The notes below the pieces were generated by a model that was not told where the DNA came from, did no database searches, and was given only the letters and a program-made list of their open reading frames with translations. From assembly GCA_965246995.1 (NCBI GenBank), contig OZ252008.1:3286001-3350000 (forward strand): DNA of 64,000 nt, written 5' to 3'. The translations under genes and the position numbers were made by a program. The stretch comes from VXRJ01 sp965246995. Lineage in GTDB: Bacteria; Acidobacteriota; Vicinamibacteria; Vicinamibacterales; UBA8438. Of this stretch, positions 24,725 to 32,448 are shown piece after piece (the stretch's first letter is position 1; each line of letters begins with the position of its first letter).

Positions 24725-26566
24725 CTACGACTCCGCCAGGGCTGCCTCGAGCAACTGTTTCCGGTGCAGGCCGGCGTATAGGCCACCCTCCGCCACCAGC
24801 ACGTCGTGCGTCCCGCGTTCGACGACGCGGCCATCGTCGAGCACGAGGATCAGGTCGGCGTCGCGCACCGTCGAGATGCGGTGCGATACCAGGATTGTGG
24901 TCCGCTCGCGCATCACTCCGCGCAGGCGCGACAGGATCGCCTCCTCCGTATGCGTATCGACAGCCGAGAGCGCGTCATCCAGGATCAGGATGCGGGGGTC
25001 CGTCAGCAGCGCGCGGGCCAGTGCCGCCCGCTGCTTCTGCCCGCCGGACAAGGTGATCCCCCGCTCCCCCACTTCCGTCGCAAGCCCCTGCGGGAAACCG
25101 GCGATGTCCGTATCGAGCTGGGCCAGGGCCACGACGCCGGCCACGCCGTCGCGGTCGCCATTGTCATGGCGGTTGCCATCGTCATGGCGGTCGCCACCAT
25201 CGTCACTGTCGCCGTCCCGATCCACCTCCCGATCCGCCAGCGCCCCGAACGCGACGTTCCCCGCCACCGTCTCCGAGAACAGCAGCGGCTCCTGGGGCAC
25301 GTAGCCGATCGCCCCGCGTAACTGATCGAGCGGCAGGTCGCGGACATCGACACCGTCGACGAAGACGCTGCCGGGCGGCGGATCGAACAGCCGCGGCAGC
25401 AGCTCGACCAGCGTCGACTTGCCCGAACCGGTCGGGCCGATCAGGGCGAGCACCTGCCCCGGCTCCACCCGCGCGGAAACCTCAGAAAGGACCGGCCGCC
25501 CGTTGTAGGCGAACGTCACGTCGCGGAACTCGACGGCGCCGTGGATCGTTTCGACCAGGGCGGGCCGTTCCGGATCGCGGATCGCCGGCTCCACCTCCAG
25601 GATGTCGAGCATCCGCCGCCATGCCGCCATGCCCCGCTGCAGCATGTTGGTGACCCAGCCGAACGCGATCATCGGCCACGCGAGCATCATCACGTAGCCG
25701 TTGAAGGCGACGAAATCTCCCAGCGTCATCCGGTCCTCGATCACGTAGCGGCTGCCGACCCAAAGCACGAGCAGGCCCGAGACCCCCAGGAACAGGGCGA
25801 GTGAGGGATGGAACCCACCCTGCAGCCCCACCAGCCGGCGGCTCCGTTCGAGGTACTCGTGGTTGGCCACGCGGAAGCGTTCCACCTCCACGCCTTCCCG
25901 GCGGTAGGCTCGTACCACGCGGACGCCGGCGAGCGCCTCCTGCACGACCGCGCTCATCCGGGCCAGTTGCTCCTGCACCGCCTCCGACCGGCGGTAGATG
26001 GCACTGCCGAACCACTTCACTACGACCGATACGAACGGCAGGGGGAGAAGCGCGATCAGCGTCAGTGCAGGCGAGATGGAAACCATCAGGACGACGGCGA
26101 CGACGAAGGTGATGGACGTGGTGGCGGAATACATGATGGCCGGACCCGCCATCATCCGGACCGCCGACAGATCGTTCGTCGCGCGCGACATCAGGTCGCC
26201 AGTCCGGTTCGCGTGGAACCAGGCGGGGGGCAACCGTTGCAAGTGAGCGAAGAAATCGTTGCGCAGGTCGAATTCCACGTCGCGCGACGCGCCGATGATG
26301 ATCCGTCGCATCAGGAAGCGGCAGACACCGGCCGCCGCTGCGAGGCCGACCAGCATCGCGGCATAGCTGACGAGTCCGGGGCCGCTATCCGGCGCGGCGC
26401 CCGCCCCCTGCGCCAGTTGGGCATCCAGATGGTCGATCGCGAGCTTCATCACCCACGGCGACAGCAACTGCAGGCTGCTGGCGCCGACCAGAAAGATGGC
26501 GCCCACCGCGAACCGGCGGCGATACCTGAGCAGATACGGAAGGAAGGCGGACGCGGCTGACGACAT
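24725..26566 (-). CDS. ABC exporter half-transporter (degenerate Walker B partner)
   Basis: 613 residues from ATG at 26566 (an upstream ATG at 26632 would add 22 unlikely residues). Six-helix membrane domain and ATPase with Walker A GPTGSGKSTLVELLP, Q-loop YVPQEPLLFSE and signature TLSGGQKQRAALARALL. Walker B is ILILDDALSAVD, with Asp where the catalytic Glu should be. That marks the degenerate ATP site of heterodimeric exporters. Between the Q-loop and the signature is an insertion of about 30 residues almost only of Asp, Gly, His, Arg and Asn, encoded by imperfect repeats at about 25140-25230. Confidence 0.9.
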   Translation of the reverse strand: MSSAASAFLPYLLRYRRRFAVGAIFLVGASSLQLLSPWVMKLAIDHLDAQLAQGAGAAPDSGPGLVSYAAMLVGLAAAAGVCRFLMRRIIIGASRDVEFDLRNDFFAHLQRLPPAWFHANRTGDLMSRATNDLSAVRMMAGPAIMYSATTSITFVVAVVLMVSISPALTLIALLPLPFVSVVVKWFGSAIYRRSEAVQEQLARMSAVVQEALAGVRVVRAYRREGVEVERFRVANHEYLERSRRLVGLQGGFHPSLALFLGVSGLLVLWVGSRYVIEDRMTLGDFVAFNGYVMMLAWPMIAFGWVTNMLQRGMAAWRRMLDILEVEPAIRDPERPALVETIHGAVEFRDVTFAYNGRPVLSEVSARVEPGQVLALIGPTGSGKSTLVELLPRLFDPPPGSVFVDGVDVRDLPLDQLRGAIGYVPQEPLLFSETVAGNVAFGALADREVDRDGDSDDGGDRHDDGNRHDNGDRDGVAGVVALAQLDTDIAGFPQGLATEVGERGITLSGGQKQRAALARALLTDPRILILDDALSAVDTHTEEAILSRLRGVMRERTTILVSHRISTVRDADLILVLDDGRVVERGTHDVLVAEGGLYAGLHRKQLLEAALAES

Positions 26567-26618
26567 CGATCCGTGGAGGATAACAGGCGGAGTCAGCGCG
26601 TGGCCGAGGAGCAGAACG

Positions 26619-27527
26619 GTGACAACGAACAAACGGACGCGGCGGGAGGCCCGAACCGCACGGCCCGCCGTCCGGAAAGCGATTGCGGGAGTGGCCGCCG
26701 CTCTGGCCCTGCTGGCCAGCGGTGCCGCTGCGCCCGCCGCCGCGCAGGATCAGGCCGAAGAGCTTCCGGAATCCCTCTGGGCAATCAACGAATCGCTCTG
26801 GGCCGGCCCTGCCGTGGGCGAGGACTACGTCATCGAGCTGTCGGGCGGCCTCTGGCAGCCGACCCCTTCCCTCTTCGCCTCCAGCGAGCAGTTCGGCATC
26901 ATCGGCACGAGGATCGACTTCCAATCGGATCTCGGCCTCGGCCGCACGGAACATCCGGAAGCACGGCTGACCCTCAAGTTCGGCCGGCAGAAGCTGCGCG
27001 CCTCCCTCGTGCCGATGCGATACCAACAGATGCGCACGCTGGAGCGGCCGATCATCTTCCACGGAATCCGGTTCGACGCCGGCCTGCCGGTCGAGTCAAC
27101 GCTCGCATGGAACGCCTGGCGCTTAGGCTACGAACTCGACGTCCTCTCGTTCCCCCGGGCCTACCTCGGCGTGATTGCCGAAGCGAAGTACACGCAGGTC
27201 GACCTCACGCTCAGCACGCCCACCCTCGACCCCGAATGGGTAAACGTGAAGGCACCCATTCCGGCGGCGGGTCTCATCCTGCGGATCTACCCGACGCGCT
27301 TCACGCCGATCACGGCGGAAGTCTCCGGCATCCGGCTGCCGGAAGGCACCGTCGGGGAACGAAGCGGCTACTACTTCGACCTCGACGTCTACGCCACGCT
27401 CAACCTGGCGCGGACCGTCGGTGTCAGCCTCGGCTACCGATCAATCGACTTCCGCTACCTGTTCGAGCGGGATAGCGGCGACCTCAGGCTGCAGGGGCTC
27501 TACCTGCAGGCGGTCCTCCGCTATTGA
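26619..27527 (+). CDS. Outer-membrane beta-barrel protein
   Basis: 302 residues. The GTG at 26619 is chosen because GAGGAG (26606-26611) precedes it by 7 bases and it places a signal peptide correctly (AIAGVAAALALLASG, cleaved after AAA or AAAQ). The mature part alternates polar and hydrophobic residues with aromatic girdles and ends in LQGLYLQAVLRY, a C-terminal aromatic as needed for BAM-dependent insertion. No specific family was recognised. Divergent from the ABC exporter genes, with a 52-base gap. Confidence 0.7.
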   Translation: MTTNKRTRREARTARPAVRKAIAGVAAALALLASGAAAPAAAQDQAEELPESLWAINESLWAGPAVGEDYVIELSGGLWQPTPSLFASSEQFGIIGTRIDFQSDLGLGRTEHPEARLTLKFGRQKLRASLVPMRYQQMRTLERPIIFHGIRFDAGLPVESTLAWNAWRLGYELDVLSFPRAYLGVIAEAKYTQVDLTLSTPTLDPEWVNVKAPIPAAGLILRIYPTRFTPITAEVSGIRLPEGTVGERSGYYFDLDVYATLNLARTVGVSLGYRSIDFRYLFERDSGDLRLQGLYLQAVLRY

Positions 27528-27537
27528 AGGACAGCCG

Positions 27538-28281
27538 TCACTCGCCCCGGGCGATGCTGGTTGCCAGGTCCGCTACGCGATTCGCCGTGAGCGACTCCAG
27601 GCGGCAGCCCGTGTAGCGCGCCAGCACTTCGACCGCGGGAACCCAGTGGGGCGCCCGCTGACCGGGTTCCGTGTCGCCATCCTGCGCAGCCGCCCGGGCG
27701 CCGTCGGCATAGAGCAGCGCCATCGGTTCACCGCCCACGACGACCGGCACCGCCATGGCGCCGCGGTCCGGATCAACCGTAGCGCCGCGCTGGCCGATCG
27801 CTCGGTCCAGCAGGCCGGGATCGACTCCGCCGGCCGCGTAGTCCATCGGATCATCCACCGCATCGAACCCCGCAAACCGCCAGCCGCGCAACGACCCGCC
27901 GGTGCCGAGAAACAGCGCGGCGCGACCCGCCTCGGCGGCAACCAGATCGACCAGCGTGTCAAGCACGCCGCTCAGCGTCTTCGCGGCGTCGAGGTGGCCG
28001 ACGGCAGCCACCAGCGCGCGCGGGCCGCTCTCCGCCACTTCCGCGAGCGCGCCGTCTATCGCCGCCTCGGCCTCTGCGGCCGTCTCCGCCGCGGCCGCAT
28101 CCAGCGCCTCTGCGATCGCCGCATCCCGCTCCTCGAGCGCGGCATCCAGCGCCTGCTGACGCTCCCGCTCCGTCTCCGCGAGCAGATCCTCGATCAGACC
28201 GCGGATCTCGACCGACGCGACGTCGCGCAGTCGCGCCACCCGCTCGGCAATCTCCTCTTCGTAGTCGCGAATCTCGGCCAT
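27538..28281 (-). CDS. Coiled-coil protein with C-terminal GAF-like domain
   Basis: 247 residues from ATG at 28281. Residues about 1-95 form a charged, Ala/Glu-rich coiled coil (EEIAERVARLRDVASVE; ERERQQALDAALEERDAAI). Residues about 100-240 resemble a GAF sensor: FLGTGGSLRGWRFAGFD, MAVPVVVGGEPMALLYAD and VEVLARYTGCRLESLTA. No DNA-binding or enzyme domain follows, so it is probably a regulatory or localisation factor. It is convergent with the outer-membrane protein gene and divergent from tmRNA. Confidence 0.6.
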   Translation of the reverse strand: MAEIRDYEEEIAERVARLRDVASVEIRGLIEDLLAETERERQQALDAALEERDAAIAEALDAAAAETAAEAEAAIDGALAEVAESGPRALVAAVGHLDAAKTLSGVLDTLVDLVAAEAGRAALFLGTGGSLRGWRFAGFDAVDDPMDYAAGGVDPGLLDRAIGQRGATVDPDRGAMAVPVVVGGEPMALLYADGARAAAQDGDTEPGQRAPHWVPAVEVLARYTGCRLESLTANRVADLATSIARGE

Positions 28282-28349
28282 GGCTCGCTGTTTGCTCGCC
28301 CGGATCGGCCGGGCTCCCAAACGATTATAATGATTGGGTGGTCGTCAAT

Positions 28350-28707
28350 GGGGGCGACACGGCTTCGACGGGGGTCATGGAACCGCCGGATGCATGCCGA
28401 GCACCATCGACTCGTAAATCCGATGGAAAACCAAGTAACTGCGGACACGCAGCTGCCTCTCGCTGCCTAGACGGTAGCGACGCCTCTTCCGATTCTGCCC
28501 GCGGGCCGGAAGTCAGGTGTCATATTAGCGGGCTGGCCACCACGCGCGGCACCGACGCGTAGCGGCGAGACGTCATCGGGGCTGGTTCCTCCGGCGGTTT
28601 TAGCCGCCCTTTGACGCCGGGGACGAGAAAAACAAGGGCGGATACGCATGTAGATTCCAACGGTACTGGGTCCTCGGACGCGGGTTCGACTCCCGCCGCC
28701 TCCACCA
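28350..28707 (+). ncRNA. ssrA: tmRNA
   Basis: The 5' end GGGGGCGACACGGCTTCGAC and the 3' end CCCGCCGCCTCCACCA are diagnostic. They pair as the acceptor stem (GGGGGCG with CGCCTCC). The tag reading frame ends ENQVTADTQLPLAA followed by TAG (about 28427-28471), the Leu-Ala-Ala-type degron. CCA is encoded. With SmpB it rescues stalled ribosomes. Its 3' end is the attachment site of the island that follows. Confidence 0.95.
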
Positions 28708-28710
28708 CTT
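28686..28710 (+). repeat. attL: 25-bp repeat at the 3' end of ssrA
   Basis: TCGACTCCCGCCGCCTCCAC plus CACTT, covering the T-loop to CCA of tmRNA and three bases beyond, recurs exactly at 51518-51542 in the same orientation. tmRNA 3' ends are common targets of tyrosine-recombinase elements. Confidence 0.8.
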
Positions 28711-29327
28711 TATACGTGTAAATGACTGTAAATAAATAACTTATATATTTCTACGGCTCCTGCGTATATAAATGGCTCTACAGTTGATGTGATGCGGTGT
28801 CCCCGGTGGGGAGGCCTGTCCGACCCGCCCGAGCGGCGGTGGCTCGATATCGTCCCCCCTCCCCCGGTGTCCGTCGCGTCAGCCGCCCCGCGTGACGGCC
28901 CCCGGCCGTCCCGTCATGTGTTTGCGGATGGTGCTCGCGTGGCAGCCGGCCGCAATCTCTTGCTTGGCAAGCTGCCGGGCGTACCACACGTTTGGACATC
29001 CGCGGGCGCCGCTGCTTCAACGCGCGGTAGGCCTGTTGCCAGCGCGCGTACCGTGCCTGCGTGTCGCGCGTCTGGGCCTCGCGCCGCGTCGTGCTCGGCG
29101 TGTAGTGCGGGTGGCGGTCGTCGCCGCATCGACGAGGTGGCGAATGGCGGCGGTGTCCAGGACGTAGGCCCCGCGCTCGAAGTCGATCAGGTCCGCCAGG
29201 GCCACCGCCGTGTCCGCGACGACCAGCGTCACGTCCCCGTGCGTGCGCAGGCCCAGCATCTGGTGCCGCGTGTCCCCGGCGGCGAGCCCGAGGGGCCGCG
29301 TCCCTGACTCGTCGATCCGGTGCCGGC
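28711..29327 (-). other. Decayed coding region at island left end
   Basis: No intact gene. On the minus strand 29017-29300 reads MLGLRTHGDVTLVVADTAVA, then LIDFERGAYVLDTAAIRHLV, and after a frame change 28870-29110 reads RYARWQQAYRALKQRRPRMS and, after another shift, WYARQLAKQEIAAGCHASTI. The last part looks like a helix-turn-helix tail. The frame breaks indicate one or two decayed genes. I do not recognise the family and cannot tell whether this is the lost integration module. The first 90 bases after tmRNA are AT-rich and hold nothing I can name. Confidence 0.3.
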
Positions 29328-29423
29328 TCCGGCCCCGGCAGCCATCAGCCCAGCGCCCCTGAACGGCATGATCATGAGCCCAGCTCTCTCATAAGAACTG
29401 GCTCAACCCTGGGGGGCGGGTCA
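29328..29423 (+). mobile_element. IS3-family remnant, 3' end only
   Basis: The plus strand reads PAAISPAPLNGMIMSPALS then TAA, and continues to an inverted-repeat end finishing GGGGGGCGGGTCA at 29423. It is nearly the same sequence as 44853-44935 (opposite strand) and is related to the last codons of the IS3 at 34799-36036. Only about 95 bases remain. Confidence 0.7.
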
Positions 29424-30220
29424 AGGGCGCGTTGGAGTTCCCACGGGCTACAGTACTTCTCGAGCTTGACGACGTTCTTCATCGACCGGTGGTAGCGTTC
29501 GATCTTTCCTTGCGTCATGGGGTGATAGGGCGCGCCCCGCGTATGCGCCAGACCGTGCGTGTCCAGGTAGTCGGCCAACTCTTGCGAGATGTAGCATGGG
29601 CCATTATCACTAAGCAGCCGGGGCCGATGGACGACCCGCACACGGTCCACCCCGGCCTGGGCCCGGGCCAAGTCGAGCGTCTCGGTCACGTCCGACGCCT
29701 GCATCGACGTCCGAAGCGTCCACGCCAAGATGTAGCGCGAGTAATCGTCGAGCACGGTCGACAGGTAGTACCAGCCCCACCCGACCACCTGCAGGTAGGT
29801 GAAGTCGGTTTGCCACAACTCGTTGGGCCGGTGCGTCGGATGAGCAACTGTCTTGGCCGCCGAGAGCACCACATACGCCGGACTGGTGATCAGATCCTCG
29901 GCTTTGAGGATGCGATACACGCTGGACTCCGAGAGAAAGTGGCGCTCCCGGTCCGTGAACTGCCACGCCAGCTCGCGGGGCGACTTTACCGGATCGGCCA
30001 GGGCGGCCTCCACGACGCGGTGCCGGACCCGCAGCGGGATACGGTTCCAGTGGCGCCGGGCGACCGCCGGCCGGGGGACCAACCCGGCCGCGCCCACGGC
30101 CTGGTAGCGACGATACCACGCGTTAGAACGTGGACCGGTGAACCCCCAGCTCCCGCAGCGTACGGCGCACCGACAGATCCGAGCCCTCCACAAGCCGGAT
30201 GATCTCGTGCTTCTCGGCCG
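29424..30220 (-). pseudogene. IS3-family OrfB transposase, frameshifted and 3'-truncated
   Basis: The early part reads VEGSDLSVRRTLRELGVHRS then TF and a TAA. The frame continuing as RWYRRYQAVGAAGLVPRP is shifted by one base, around 30120-30130. Downstream the rve domain is clear: LWQTDFTYLQVVGWGWYYLS (first Asp), LLSDNGPCYISQELADYLD (second Asp) and MTQGKIERYHRSMKN (Glu). After KYCSPWELQRAL the sequence jumps to unrelated residues where the neighbouring IS3 remnant begins. Confidence 0.8.
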
Positions 30221-30223
30221 CGG

Positions 30224-30592
30224 TCAGTCGCACGTATCGACCCCCGCACCGGAGGCCACCAGATTTTTTTTGAGTACGCGATTCTCGAGGACCGCCTCGG
30301 CCACGACCTGCTTGGGCTGGCTGTTTTCGCGGCGCAGGTCCTGGACTTCCGTCGACGTCGCTTCGCGTGTCGTATCGCCCAGCAACCGCTTCTTGCCGGC
30401 CTCAAGGAATTCTTTGCTCCAGCGGTAATAGAGATTCGGCGCCAGGCCTTCGCGGCGGCAGAGCGCCGCGATGCTCTCTTCCCCGCGGAGCCCCTCCAGC
30501 ACGATCCGAATCTTCTCTTCGGCCGAGAACCGCCGGCGGGTGTGCCGCCGAATCTCCCGAACCACCTTCTCCGTCGATCCTGCCTTCGCCAT
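30224..30592 (-). CDS. IS3-family OrfA (helix-turn-helix)
   Basis: 122 residues. RRHTRRRFSAEEKIRIVLEG and EESIAALCRREGLAPNLYYR form the helix-turn-helix, followed by a leucine-zipper-like segment with a Lys-rich KKNLVASG end and a T-rich run at 30265 (A-run on the coding strand). It belongs to the decayed element and is still open. Confidence 0.75.
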   Translation of the reverse strand: MAKAGSTEKVVREIRRHTRRRFSAEEKIRIVLEGLRGEESIAALCRREGLAPNLYYRWSKEFLEAGKKRLLGDTTREATSTEVQDLRRENSQPKQVVAEAVLENRVLKKNLVASGAGVDTCD

Positions 30593-30652
30593 GGGGGGCC
30601 TCCTCCCCTGGCAGGAACGTGTCTCTTACTTCACGACCCTACGTGGTCCACA

Positions 30653-30847
30653 TTAGGCTGACGCCACACACCATAGAACTTGGCGAGCTGTCTGCTGAAG
30701 AACTCCAAGAGATCTGGGCCATCGAGTACAAGACGCTCGAGGTAACGCACGTTGATCTCGCAGAGCTGGACGAGCAGCTTAATGCGCTAGACCGCTGGGA
30801 GTGCTACCACGTGAGTGAGGATGGTCAACGCACGGTGTTCTATTTCA
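30653..30847 (+). pseudogene. Small acidic protein, 5' fragment interrupted by ISL3
   Basis: The frame reads LTPHTIELGELSAEELQEIW, HVDLAELDEQLNALDRWECY and HVSEDGQRTVFYF up to the ISL3 element. The N-terminus has been removed by the IS3-family element ending at 30652, so no start codon is seen. Removing the ISL3 and one copy of its 8-bp target duplication joins the frame to the fragment at 32276-32351 without a break. The family is not recognised. Confidence 0.65.
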
Positions 30848-32275
30848 GCCGCTTCAGGAATTCGTGTGGGCAGCGAGCGCGTTCGGGTAGAGGTCGAGCC
30901 CTCCCAGATGGAAGTAGATGGCGTTGCGGAACCGCTCGCGGTTGCGATATCCGCAGGCCTGCCGCTTGATCCACTGGATCTTGGCGTTGATGCCCTCTGA
31001 GCGCGCGTTCGTGACGTTGGTCAGGACCGCATTGATCACCCCGTCCCAGTGGCGCTTGATCATCCGCGCGACCTTCTTGATCGGCTCCAACCGACTGCGA
31101 ATCGCCCACGCGTACCAGCGGCTCCACATGCGGACCGCCCAGCCCCGCGACTTGTAGTGCCACAGCTGCATCGCCAATTCCTTGATCGCCCACGCACGGG
31201 CCACCCGCAACGCGCTCGTGCGCAGCGGCGTGAACGCCCGGCGTTGCCGCGGCGTCAGGTTCGCAGGGCGCGTCAACCACAGGTAGCGCGTCTTCGCCAG
31301 CCGGTCGTCGCCTTGTTGCCGCAAGGCCCGGTTCTCCGACCGCCGGACCTGGTCGACCGCCGCGCCCAGGTGCTGCGCGATGTGGAACTTGTCGAAGGCA
31401 ATGGGCGCCTCGGTGTGGTCGTGCACCGACCCGATGTAGGCCGGCCACATGTCCATCGCCACCATCTCGATCTGCGCGCAGCCTGCCTCGCCCACCGCGT
31501 CGAAGTAGCCGTCGAGGGCAGCCCGGTCGCGACCGTCGGCCACATACAGCACGCGCGGCTCCGACGCCGTCAGGTCATTGACGACGGTGACGTATTCGTG
31601 CCGCCGTTGAAAGGACGTCTCGTCGACGCCCACCAGCGGCGCCGCGGCCACCGCGCGCCGCGACAGCCCCCGCCGCACCGCCCGCGCCTGGATTCCCGCC
31701 ACCTGGTCCCAGCTCAACCGGCACTGGCGGGCCACCGCCGCGAAGCTCGCCACCTTCAGCCAGTCGATCACCATCGCCTCGAACAGCGCTGTGAAGCGTG
31801 CCTGCGCATCCGCCCACGGCACCGGCACCTGCCGGACACCATGCTCGGCACAGCGCACCCGCGGCACCTCGGCTCGCACCAGCGTGCGGTACTGCATCGT
31901 GTCCAGATGCCGCCACACCCGCGGCCGTCGGTCGTACCCCGGACAGGCCGCCCCGCAGGCCGGGCAGACCAGCGTCTCGCCCACCAACTCCACGCCTACT
32001 TCGACGTCACCCCGCTCGAGGGCCAGCCGCACGTCGTGCACCCGCCACGGGCGCTCGATGCCCAACAGTCGTTCGTAGAGAGTCGTCTCGGTCATTCGGC
32101 CAGTGTACTCAGTGGCCGGACGGAACCGTCCGGCCACAACCAGCCCTGAGCCGGCGCGAGCGGCGAGTCACCTGAAAGGCCGTAGCGACAGCGGAGGAGG
32201 CGCGAAGCGCCTTGACTCGACGGGAGCAGAGGCTACTCCTCTGCTTCACCTACCCACACGATTCCCGGAAGACCC
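30848..32275 (-). mobile_element. ISL3-family insertion sequence
   Basis: 1428 bp. The ends read inward GCCGCTTCAGGAATTCGTGT (left) and GGGTCTTCCGGGAATCGTGT (right), imperfect inverted repeats. A perfect 8-bp target duplication CTATTTCA flanks it (30840-30847 and 32276-32283), the length ISL3 makes. The ends were set by the duplication and confirmed by the gene it interrupts reading through in frame. Confidence 0.88.
30854..32095 (-). CDS. ISL3-family transposase
   Basis: 413 residues from ATG at 32095 (MTETTLYERLLGIERPWRVH); an upstream ATG at 32137 adds 14 residues. The N-terminal zinc finger has VCPACGAACPGYDRR and RVRCAEHG. The DDE_Tnp_ISL3 domain has VDETSFQRRHEYVTVVNDL (first Asp), MVAMDMWPAYIGSVHDH (second Asp), IAFDKFHIAQHLGAAVD and SRWYAWAIRSRLEPIKKVAR, with the Glu in NARSEGINAKIQWIKR. 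It looks intact. Confidence 0.95.
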   Translation of the reverse strand: MTETTLYERLLGIERPWRVHDVRLALERGDVEVGVELVGETLVCPACGAACPGYDRRPRVWRHLDTMQYRTLVRAEVPRVRCAEHGVRQVPVPWADAQARFTALFEAMVIDWLKVASFAAVARQCRLSWDQVAGIQARAVRRGLSRRAVAAAPLVGVDETSFQRRHEYVTVVNDLTASEPRVLYVADGRDRAALDGYFDAVGEAGCAQIEMVAMDMWPAYIGSVHDHTEAPIAFDKFHIAQHLGAAVDQVRRSENRALRQQGDDRLAKTRYLWLTRPANLTPRQRRAFTPLRTSALRVARAWAIKELAMQLWHYKSRGWAVRMWSRWYAWAIRSRLEPIKKVARMIKRHWDGVINAVLTNVTNARSEGINAKIQWIKRQACGYRNRERFRNAIYFHLGGLDLYPNALAAHTNS

Positions 32276-32351
32276 CTATTTCAAGCGACGACAATCGAAT
32301 GCGATTGCACATTTGACGAATCTGCTCAGGGTCGGAACGATTGCATTCTAG
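32276..32351 (+). pseudogene. Small acidic protein, 3' fragment beyond ISL3
   Basis: After the second CTATTTCA copy the frame reads KRRQSNAIAHLTNLLRVGTI, AF, then TAG. Joined to 30653-30847 across the excised ISL3 it continues ...TVFYF-KRRQSNAIAH in one frame. It converges with the tail of the IS66-interrupted gene, 2 bases away. Confidence 0.65.
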
Positions 32352-32353
32352 GC

Positions 32354-32448
32354 CTACTTCTTCCCCTTCTTCTTCGCCCAGTACGCCTTCATCCGCTTGG
32401 AGGCAGCTTTCCTCGTCGCTGCTGACATCCTTGTAGCCACGCTTAGCC
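32354..32448 (-). pseudogene. Small basic protein, 3' fragment cut by IS66
   Basis: On the minus strand this encodes RMSAATRKAASKRMKAYWAK followed by KKGKK and a stop: the Lys/Ala-rich tail seen in many small basic DNA-associated or unknown bacterial proteins. Its 5' part lies beyond the IS66 copy at 34128-34266. After removing the IS66 and one GCTTAGCC copy the two parts differ by one base of frame (likely an extra G in AAGGATG). Confidence 0.6.

Larger units (their letters stand above)
29424..30652 (-). mobile_element. IS3-family element, truncated and frameshifted
   Basis: A minus-strand IS whose 5' end reads TGTGGACCACGTAGGGTCGT (from 30652 inward). Its 3' end is cut at 29424 by the IS3 remnant, so the last part of orfB and one inverted repeat are missing. 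orfB also has a frameshift. It should be unable to transpose. Confidence 0.75.

Noticed and set aside
25140..25240. Repetitive stretch considered as a CRISPR or regulatory repeat
   Set aside because: It lies in frame inside the ABC exporter ATPase and encodes an Asp/Gly/His-rich insert.
28711..29327. Integrase gene for the ssrA island
   Set aside because: No tyrosine-recombinase Arg-His-Arg-Tyr pattern could be read in any frame; only frame-broken fragments of unknown family.
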